Below, piece after piece: positions 27,837 to 34,621 of a stretch of DNA of 64,000 nucleotides. Under the pieces are notes generated by a model, which was not told where the DNA came from, did no database searches, and saw only the letters and a program-made list of their open reading frames with translations. The stretch comes from Butyrivibrio sp. (GTDB lineage Bacteria > Bacillota > Clostridia > Lachnospirales > Lachnospiraceae): positions 1-64,000 of the forward strand of contig NZ_JAGBLU010000137.1 of assembly GCF_017635265.1 (NCBI RefSeq), read 5' to 3'. How positions within the stretch are numbered: position 1 is the first letter of the stretch; each line of letters begins with the position of its first letter. The translations under genes were made by a program, and so were the position numbers.

Positions 27837-30116
27837 ATGGCACAAAACTTTGACGACGGAAAAATTGAGGCCATAGAGGAGTTTCAGTCACCGGATGTGC
27901 TTTACGAAGGGCTGATTCAAAGAGTAAGAAAATATCATCCATCAGATGATATTTCTCTTATTGAAAAAGCATATCAGATGGCCGCAGAAGCTCATAAGGA
28001 CCAGAGACGTAAATCGGGTGAACCATATATAATTCACCCTCTTTGTGTTGCAATAATACTGGCTGATTTGGAACTTGACAAAGAGACTCTGGCGGCAGGT
28101 CTTTTACATGATGTTGTCGAAGATACTATTTGTACCAAAGAGGAAATCGAGGAGAAGTTTGGTGAAGATGTAGCTCTTTTGGTAGACGGAGTTACTAAAC
28201 TGACTGCTTTACAGCTTACTACTGACAGCGCCGGAAAAACTCAGGAGCAGCTTGATATTCAGGCTCAGAACCTGCGCAAGATGTTTCTTGCCATGGCCAA
28301 GGATATCAGAGTTATACTGATAAAACTTGCAGACAGACTTCACAATATGAGAACATTATCTCATATGCCTCCGGAAAAGCAGTCAAGGATTGCACAGGAG
28401 ACGCTGGATATTTATTCTCCTATAGCCGGAAGGCTCGGTATCAGCCGAATTAAAGTTGAACTTGACGATCTTTCTCTTAAATATCTTAAACCGGATGTAT
28501 ATTATGATCTGGTTGAAAAGGTGGCTACCAGAAAAAGCGAGAGAGAAAAATATGTAGAAGATATATGCGAGCATGTTCGAGGTGCTATTTCCGTTGCGGG
28601 AATTTCCGGTGAGGTAAATGGCAGAGTTAAGCATTTCTTTAGCATATATAAAAAGATGCGTAATCAGAATAAGACACTTGACCAGATTTACGATCTTTTT
28701 GCCATAAGGATTATTGTGGCGACTGTAAAAGATTGTTATGCAGCTCTTGGTGTAATTCATGAACTGTATAAACCTATTCCCGGCAGGTTTAAGGATTATA
28801 TCGCCATGCCTAAACCTAACATGTATCAGTCGTTACATACCACACTTATCGGTCAGACAGGACAGCCGTTTGAAATTCAGATACGTACTTATGACATGCA
28901 CCGTGCAGCTGAGTATGGTATTGCTGCCCATTGGAAGTATAAAGAGGCATCCGATGGTAAAAAGTCTGAAAGTGGTGAGGAGGAGAAGCTCATTTGGCTC
29001 CGTCAGATACTTGAATGGCAACAGGATATGTCTGATAATCAGGAGTTTATGAATCTTTTAAAGAGTGATCTTAATCTCTTTTCTGAGGATGTATATTGCT
29101 TTACTCCTACAGGAGATGTCAAGAATCTTCCTGCCGGATCTACGCCTATTGATTTTGCTTACAGCATACACAGTGCTGTTGGTAACAAGATGATCGGTGC
29201 CAAGGTCAACGGGAAACTTGTTCCTATTGACTACAAGATACAAAACGGTGACAGGATTGAAGTTATCACCAGCCAGAATTCCCGCGGACCCAGCAGAGAC
29301 TGGCTTGCAATAGCCAAATCCACATCTACCAAGAATAAGATTAATCAGTGGTTTAGAAATGAGCTTAAGGAAGAGAATATTGTAAAAGGTCGTGAGCTTC
29401 TTATTGAGTATTGCAGGAGTAAAGGAATAGATCTTTTCTCAATTTCAAAACCTGAGTTTCAGAATATTGTTATAAAAAAATACGGATTCCATGACTGGAA
29501 TGCTGTGCTTGCAGCTGTAGGACACGGCGGACTTAAAGAAGGTCAGATTGTAAATAAGATGCTTGAGCTAAATGACAAAGAGCACAAGCGTAATATTACA
29601 GATGAAGAAGTCCTTGCGGCAGTTGCTGAATCAAATGTTACTCCGCAGGTTTCCGGTTCCGATAATGCCATTATCGTAAAGGGAGTTCATGATGTTGCGG
29701 TAAGATTTTCAAAGTGCTGTAATCCTGTACCCGGAGATGATATTTGCGGCTTTGTTACAAGAGGCCGTGGTGTGTCCATACATAGAAGAGACTGTGTCAA
29801 TGTAATAAAAATGCAGGAAGAGGACAGAACAAGGCTTATTGAAGCAAGATGGCAGTCTGATTCTCTTTCAAGCGGTAAATATGCAGCAACGATCAAAATA
29901 TTTGCCAATAACAGAAATGGTCTTTTGGCAGATATTTCAAGAGCTCTTACCGAGAAGAATATTGACATTATCTCAATGAACACAAGAACAAGTAAACAGG
30001 GGCTTGCAACGATGGAAACTTCATTTAGGGTTTCTTCAAGAAATCAGCTCCGTGAAATTGTTGACAAGATCAGGCAGATTGATAGTGTCATTGATATTGA
30101 GAGGACGACCGGTTGA
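27837..30116 (+). CDS. relA: Bifunctional (p)ppGpp synthetase/hydrolase Rel
   Basis: Stringent-response enzyme of 759 residues. Order: HD hydrolase domain (about 50-200) with an intact HDVVEDT motif, synthetase domain (about 240-360, with FKDYIAMPKPNMYQSLHTT), TGS domain (about 410-470), helical and zinc-finger-like region with CCNPVPGD, and a C-terminal ACT domain (about 680-755). An intact HD motif indicates the single bifunctional Rel usual in Firmicutes. The ATG is three bases after apt. The last bases overlap the start of the next gene (TGATG), implying coupled translation. Confidence 0.95.
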   Translation: MAQNFDDGKIEAIEEFQSPDVLYEGLIQRVRKYHPSDDISLIEKAYQMAAEAHKDQRRKSGEPYIIHPLCVAIILADLELDKETLAAGLLHDVVEDTICTKEEIEEKFGEDVALLVDGVTKLTALQLTTDSAGKTQEQLDIQAQNLRKMFLAMAKDIRVILIKLADRLHNMRTLSHMPPEKQSRIAQETLDIYSPIAGRLGISRIKVELDDLSLKYLKPDVYYDLVEKVATRKSEREKYVEDICEHVRGAISVAGISGEVNGRVKHFFSIYKKMRNQNKTLDQIYDLFAIRIIVATVKDCYAALGVIHELYKPIPGRFKDYIAMPKPNMYQSLHTTLIGQTGQPFEIQIRTYDMHRAAEYGIAAHWKYKEASDGKKSESGEEEKLIWLRQILEWQQDMSDNQEFMNLLKSDLNLFSEDVYCFTPTGDVKNLPAGSTPIDFAYSIHSAVGNKMIGAKVNGKLVPIDYKIQNGDRIEVITSQNSRGPSRDWLAIAKSTSTKNKINQWFRNELKEENIVKGRELLIEYCRSKGIDLFSISKPEFQNIVIKKYGFHDWNAVLAAVGHGGLKEGQIVNKMLELNDKEHKRNITDEEVLAAVAESNVTPQVSGSDNAIIVKGVHDVAVRFSKCCNPVPGDDICGFVTRGRGVSIHRRDCVNVIKMQEEDRTRLIEARWQSDSLSSGKYAATIKIFANNRNGLLADISRALTEKNIDIISMNTRTSKQGLATMETSFRVSSRNQLREIVDKIRQIDSVIDIERTTG

Positions 30117-30772
30117 TGAATAATAAGCTTTCTGTTGGGATGTTTACCCTTGGAATGTTAGGGACAAATTGCTATTTTATTTATGATCCTGATGCAGAAT
30201 GTAATTCAGGGGAGTGCAAGCATGTTATTGTCTTTGACCCGGCTGATCAGGGGGCAAAAATATTTGAAAAGCTGACTGAAAAAGGCTTTGTGATAGACCT
30301 GATTTTACTTACTCATGCTCATTTTGATCATATAGGCGGAGCGCAAGAGCTAAGAGAACTTTCTAATGCACGGATTTATTGCTATGAAAAGGAACGTGCC
30401 ATGTGCTCTGATGCGTATCTTAATCTTTCAAATGATTACGGAATGCATCTGAAAATATCACCTGATGGTTTTTGTGAGGATGGAGAAATTATAACTGCTG
30501 CAGGTATGAGTTGTAAGCTTATAGCAACTCCGGGACATACATCAGGAAGTTGCTGTTATTACTTTGAAGACGGTGGGATACTCGTAAGCGGAGATACGCT
30601 ATTTGAAGAATCGGTTGGAAGAACAGATTTTCCGACGGGATCTACAAGCGAGCTTATCCGTTCGGTTAAGGAAAAGATTTTTCCACTTCCCGATGAAACG
30701 ATTGTTTATCCGGGACATGGCGAATTAACTACAGTAGGACATGAGAAAATGTATAATCCCTTTGTAATTTAA
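30116..30772 (+). CDS. MBL-fold metallo-hydrolase (glyoxalase II-like)
   Basis: Cytoplasmic zinc hydrolase of 218 residues, substrate unknown; small members of this group act on thioesters. Metal motifs: LTHAHFDHIGG, then TPGHTSGSCCYY, SGDTLF and the final YPGHGELTT. I use the ATG at 30116, whose A is the last base of the relA stop, with AGAGGA about nine bases upstream. The gene is part of apt-relA-MBL-hemZ, an order found in related Clostridia. A transcription terminator folds over its last codons. Confidence 0.85.
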   Translation: MNNKLSVGMFTLGMLGTNCYFIYDPDAECNSGECKHVIVFDPADQGAKIFEKLTEKGFVIDLILLTHAHFDHIGGAQELRELSNARIYCYEKERAMCSDAYLNLSNDYGMHLKISPDGFCEDGEIITAAGMSCKLIATPGHTSGSCCYYFEDGGILVSGDTLFEESVGRTDFPTGSTSELIRSVKEKIFPLPDETIVYPGHGELTTVGHEKMYNPFVI

Positions 30773-30792
30773 TGCGGATTATACATTTTTTT
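30746..30792 (+). terminator. Terminator overlapping the end of the MBL gene
   Basis: AAAATGTATAATCC (30746-30759) pairs perfectly with GGATTATACATTTT (30776-30789), 14 pairs, followed by T to 30792. The left arm is coding sequence and the stop codon (30770-30772) is in the loop. hemZ starts only 29 bases later, so its transcripts must read through or arise from inside this element. Confidence 0.85.
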
Positions 30793-30820
30793 GCGGTCAA
30801 TAAGTTATTGGAGTTTTATT

Positions 30821-32257
30821 ATGCAAATTGTTTTAATAAAAGAAGATAAGTATTTATATGATATTCATTCTCTTTATAAGGCTTTTTATCCGGAACAGGA
30901 TGTGAAAGTTCTTTTGACGAGTGATACAGAGAAGTGTAAGGAAGTAATGGATGCAAATCCGGATGCTGAAATTTCCGAAGTGGACGTAAGTGTTTCAAAA
31001 AATCAGCTGAAAAAAGATACTTATCTAAAATTATCAGAAAAGACAGGAAAAAAGTTACCTTGGGGTAATCTGACGGGAATAAGACCTACCAGAATTATTA
31101 TGAATCTCATTGAAGAAGGCAAAAGCGACAAAGAGATTATTGATCACATGAGGAATCAGTACTGCGTTTCTGATGAGAAAATAGATCTCAGCCTTAAGAT
31201 TGCCCATAGAGAAAAAGATATTTTAAAGGATATAGATTATAAAAACGGTTACAGCCTGTATATAGGGATTCCATTTTGCCCGACAACGTGTCTGTACTGT
31301 TCTTTTACGTCTTATCCAATAGGGGCTTTTTCAGGGATTGTTGATGATTATATTTCCTGTCTTGAAAAAGAAATTGATTATGTTGCAGAGGAATTTAAAG
31401 GAAAGACTCTGGATACTGTCTATATAGGTGGCGGAACACCTACAACTCTTGAACCGAATCAACTTGAGAGACTTATTGGCTATTTAAAGGATAAACTTGA
31501 TTTTTCAAAAGTAAAGGAATTTACGGTTGAATCAGGAAGACCTGATTCTATAACCAGAGATAAGCTTAAAGTTATGAAAAAAATGGGGGTTACAAGAATA
31601 TCGGTAAACCCTCAGACAATGCGGGATGAAACATTAAAACTCATTGGGCGAAGACATACGGTTGATCAGCTTGTCAGTTCCTTCAATATGGCAAGAGAAG
31701 AGGGTTTTGATAATATCAATATGGATATAATTCTGGGACTTCCGGGGGAAGGAGCTTCTGATGTTGCCTATACCATGTCTAAAATAGCAGAACTTGCGCC
31801 TGATGATTTAACGGTTCATTCACTTGCTATTAAAAGAGGATCAAAACTTGCAGAGATTATGGATCAGACCAGGCAGAGAACCAAAAATAATTTGTCTGAT
31901 TCCAATAATAGTGAAACAGGGTACCTTGATGAAATCAATAATACTGTGGAAATGATGGAAATTGCCTCAAAAGGCGCAAGAGATATGGGACTCGAACCAT
32001 ATTATCTTTACAGGCAAAAAAATATTTCCGGTAATTTTGAAAATACCGGTTTTGCAAGAAAAGGGAAAGCAGGCATTTATAATATTTTGATCAACGAAGA
32101 AGTTCAGTCTATTGTTGCACTTGGCGCAGGAACTGTTACTAAGAGAGTTTACGGATTTGACGGACGTATAGAGCGCTGTGATAATGTAAAAGATGTTAAG
32201 CTCTATATGGAACAGGTTGATGAAATGATAAAAAGAAAATGGAAACTCTTTTTATAA
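30821..32257 (+). CDS. hemZ: Oxygen-independent coproporphyrinogen III oxidase-like radical SAM protein HemZ
   Basis: Radical SAM enzyme of 478 residues with the cluster motif CPTTCLYC (C153, C157, C160) in GIPFCPTTCLYCSF, GGGTPT, and a C-terminal HemN-like region. The N-terminal 140 residues, including the NLTGIRPTRI block, are characteristic of HemZ rather than HemN. It is thought to oxidise coproporphyrinogen III to protoporphyrinogen; no other heme genes are nearby, so a different substrate is possible. I use the ATG at 30821 with GGAG nine bases upstream; an in-frame TTG at 30791 lies inside the terminator. Confidence 0.88.
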   Translation: MQIVLIKEDKYLYDIHSLYKAFYPEQDVKVLLTSDTEKCKEVMDANPDAEISEVDVSVSKNQLKKDTYLKLSEKTGKKLPWGNLTGIRPTRIIMNLIEEGKSDKEIIDHMRNQYCVSDEKIDLSLKIAHREKDILKDIDYKNGYSLYIGIPFCPTTCLYCSFTSYPIGAFSGIVDDYISCLEKEIDYVAEEFKGKTLDTVYIGGGTPTTLEPNQLERLIGYLKDKLDFSKVKEFTVESGRPDSITRDKLKVMKKMGVTRISVNPQTMRDETLKLIGRRHTVDQLVSSFNMAREEGFDNINMDIILGLPGEGASDVAYTMSKIAELAPDDLTVHSLAIKRGSKLAEIMDQTRQRTKNNLSDSNNSETGYLDEINNTVEMMEIASKGARDMGLEPYYLYRQKNISGNFENTGFARKGKAGIYNILINEEVQSIVALGAGTVTKRVYGFDGRIERCDNVKDVKLYMEQVDEMIKRKWKLFL

Positions 32258-32297
32258 AATATAGTGCCCCAATTTGCATTAAATTGGATAAAATATA

Positions 32298-32326
32298 TTG
32301 TAATTAATTGTGCAATATGCTATCAT
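32298..32326 (+). promoter_or_regulatory. Promoter of the DUF5692-hypBA-oxidoreductase run
   Basis: TTGTAA (32298-32303), 17-base spacer ending in TGC, and TATCAT (32321-32326), an extended -10. The leader to the ATG is about 57 bases and ends in AAAGGAGG. Confidence 0.65.
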
Positions 32327-32389
32327 ATTGATAATAAAATGACGATGTTGCTAATAAAAATATAAAAGCAATATCAAAGGAGGTTTTTT

Positions 32390-33508
32390 ATGTTATTCCA
32401 ACTTTATAGCAACCATGCAGCTATGCAGCTAATTGGATGGGTGTTGGTATTCTGTGGTCTTATTCTTATGAATGAGATCGGTCGTAGGACCAAAGCAGGC
32501 GGAATTCTCGTATTCGTAGTAATTCCATGTATCTTAACTGTTTATTTTATTCTGGCGCATTTAGGAATGTTCGGGGGTTCTTCCAATCCAACTGTAGCAT
32601 TCATGGATGGTTGGTTCCACTACTTTAAGCTTTATGCTGCTGATATCGGCTGTGTGGGCTTCATGATGATCAAGTATAAATGGGGCATTGGCAAAGAAAA
32701 ATGGTTTGCATGGTTCCCGTGGCTTATTGTTGCAGCAAACATCATGATCGCAAATGTTTCGGATATGGAATCTGCACTTGCAGCTTTCTCAATTACAGGA
32801 AACTTAAGCGGTGCATGGTGGGCATCCAATGAAGGCGTATTCATCTACGGCGGATGGTGGAACGTTGTAAACGCACTTGCCGGACTTATCAACATCTTCT
32901 GTATGACGGGTTGCGTTCACCTTTACACATCAAAGGACAAAAACGAGTCAGATATGCTCTGGCCTGATATGACAATCTGGTTTATCCTGGCATATGACGT
33001 CTGGAATTTTGAGTATACTTATCTTAATCTTCCTACTCATTCATGGTATTGCGGTGTTGCACTTCTTCTTGCTCCTACATTTGCAAATGCATTCTGGAAT
33101 AAGGGCGCATGGATTCAGAATCGTGCCAATACACTTGCAATCTGGTGCATGTGGGCACAGGTTGTACCAGCATTCCAGCTTAGTTCAAAATTTGCGGCAG
33201 CACTTCCTTCAATTTATGGTGGAGCTACAGCAAACGGCATTACAACAATGGATCTTTATGATAAGGCTATTAACCTTTACAATTCAGGTGCCGGCAAGAC
33301 AGCTCAGGCAGGTGAGATCATTGCAAGCATGGGCATAACAGCTGATCCAAGAGCGCAGGGTGTTGTAGCTATTCTTGCAATCGCAATCAATGTTGTTTGC
33401 ATTGCAGAAATCATCAAGAGATCTGTTAAACTCGGTAAGAATCCTTACGCTAACGAAGTATTCGGCGATACCAAGGACTTCAAACTTGCAATGGAGCGTG
33501 CTAAATAA
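32390..33508 (+). CDS. Polytopic membrane protein, DUF5692-like
   Basis: Integral membrane protein of 372 residues, about nine hydrophobic helices, unusually rich in Trp, Tyr and Met. I associate it with family DUF5692 from memory; function unknown. Notable loops include GGWWNVVNALAG, the helix-flanking DVWNFEYTYLNLPTHSWYCGV and a C-terminal cytoplasmic tail (KRSVKLGKNPYANEVFGD). The stop codon overlaps the hypB start (TAATG), so the two are translationally coupled. The context with nickel chaperones and a multi-cluster oxidoreductase suggests a role in metal supply or membrane redox chemistry; this is inference. AAAGGAGG is a strong ribosome site. Confidence 0.6.
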   Translation: MLFQLYSNHAAMQLIGWVLVFCGLILMNEIGRRTKAGGILVFVVIPCILTVYFILAHLGMFGGSSNPTVAFMDGWFHYFKLYAADIGCVGFMMIKYKWGIGKEKWFAWFPWLIVAANIMIANVSDMESALAAFSITGNLSGAWWASNEGVFIYGGWWNVVNALAGLINIFCMTGCVHLYTSKDKNESDMLWPDMTIWFILAYDVWNFEYTYLNLPTHSWYCGVALLLAPTFANAFWNKGAWIQNRANTLAIWCMWAQVVPAFQLSSKFAAALPSIYGGATANGITTMDLYDKAINLYNSGAGKTAQAGEIIASMGITADPRAQGVVAILAIAINVVCIAEIIKRSVKLGKNPYANEVFGDTKDFKLAMERAK

Positions 33509-34176
33509 TGGATAATGTTAGAGTTATAGAAGTAAAACGCAGCATTTTTGAAAGCAATGATAAAGATGCAGATAAGCTTCGTCAGGAGCTCAGGGAGAGT
33601 AAGACATTTCTTTTAAATCTTATGTCTTCTCCCGGATCAGGAAAAACAACTACTTTAAAAAAGACTATTGAGCTCTTAAAGGATAAGTATCGCATCGGTG
33701 TAATGGAAGCCGATATTGATTCTGATGTTGATGCTAAGGCTATAGCAGCAACAGGAGTTAAGGCTATCCAGCTTCATACCGGTGGGATGTGTCATCTTGA
33801 CGCTGACATGACAAGACAGGGAATAAGAGAACTTGATACAAGTGATGTTGATTTCGCTATTTTGGAGAATGTCGGAAACCTTGTTTGTCCGGCTGAATTT
33901 GATACCGGAAGCACCAGGAATGCTATGATTCTTTCTGTTCCGGAAGGTCATGACAAGCCGCTTAAATATCCTTTGATGTTTTCAATTTGCGATGTTGTTC
34001 TAATAAATAAAATTGACGTTATGCCTTATTTTGACTTTGATCTTGATAAAGTTAAGGAAAACATCCTGTATAGAAATCCTAATGCTAAGATTATTCCTAT
34101 CTGCGCAAAAACAGGTGAAGGAATGCAGGAGTGGGCTGACTGGCTATCGGCTCAGATTGATGAAGCTATAAAATAA
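33508..34176 (+). CDS. hypB: Nickel incorporation GTPase HypB
   Basis: GTPase that helps load nickel into [NiFe] hydrogenases or other Ni enzymes. The P-loop is SSPGSGKTT (K46); the G-domain metal site is intact with C95-H96 (GMCHLD) and C127 (NLVCPAEFD); NKID is the guanine-specificity motif. It lacks the N-terminal His-rich or CxxCGC extension, so it is the short form of 222 residues. The start overlaps the preceding stop codon by one base. No hydrogenase structural gene is in the window, so its client is elsewhere or is unusual. Confidence 0.92.
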   Translation: MDNVRVIEVKRSIFESNDKDADKLRQELRESKTFLLNLMSSPGSGKTTTLKKTIELLKDKYRIGVMEADIDSDVDAKAIAATGVKAIQLHTGGMCHLDADMTRQGIRELDTSDVDFAILENVGNLVCPAEFDTGSTRNAMILSVPEGHDKPLKYPLMFSICDVVLINKIDVMPYFDFDLDKVKENILYRNPNAKIIPICAKTGEGMQEWADWLSAQIDEAIK

Positions 34177-34195
34177 TTGGCAATAACTAAATGTG

Positions 34196-34222
34196 GATGC
34201 CAGGCGTATTTCGCCCGGCATC
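34196..34222 (+). other. Hairpin between hypB and hypA
   Basis: GATGCC-a-GGCG-tattt-CGCC-c-GGCATC forms ten G-C-rich pairs with one A/C mismatch. No T run follows (TTCTTGGG), so it is more likely an mRNA processing or stability hairpin than a terminator; hypA starts 20 bases later. Confidence 0.6.
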
Positions 34223-34242
34223 TTCTTGGGTAAAGGATAAAT

Positions 34243-34587
34243 ATGCACGAGTTAGGCGTTGTTTTTCGCATAATTGATGACCTTACGGAAGTTGGAAAAG
34301 AAAATGAAATTGAGAAAATTCATTCTGTGACATTACAGCTTGGTGAGGTTTCCGGAGTTGTTCCGCATCTTTTGACGGATGCATGGAAGTGGGCTTCGGA
34401 CAGGACAGAGCTTATGAAAGACTCTGAACTTATTATTGAAACTCTTCCGGCAGTTACATTTTGTGAGAATTGCAAGAGTGAATACGAAACTGTAGCTCAT
34501 GGTAAAATCTGCCCTAACTGCGGCAGTGAACATACATATCTCTTAAGAGGCAATGAATTTATGATAAAAGAGATAGCGGCTACTTAA
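34243..34587 (+). CDS. hypA: Nickel chaperone HypA
   Basis: Small metallochaperone that delivers nickel with HypB. The nickel-binding N-terminus MHE is intact (H2), and the structural zinc site is C74/C77 (CENC) with C90/C93 (CPNC). The length of 114 residues is typical. AAAGGA lies five bases before the ATG. It is followed after 34 bases by the large oxidoreductase. Confidence 0.95.
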   Translation: MHELGVVFRIIDDLTEVGKENEIEKIHSVTLQLGEVSGVVPHLLTDAWKWASDRTELMKDSELIIETLPAVTFCENCKSEYETVAHGKICPNCGSEHTYLLRGNEFMIKEIAAT

Positions 34588-34621
34588 TGTTATTGGTTTT
34601 TAGAAAGATGATGGTAGAGAG

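Noticed and set aside
27837-30116. Synthetase-only RelA
   Set aside because: The HD motif HDVVEDT is intact, so the protein is better read as bifunctional Rel.
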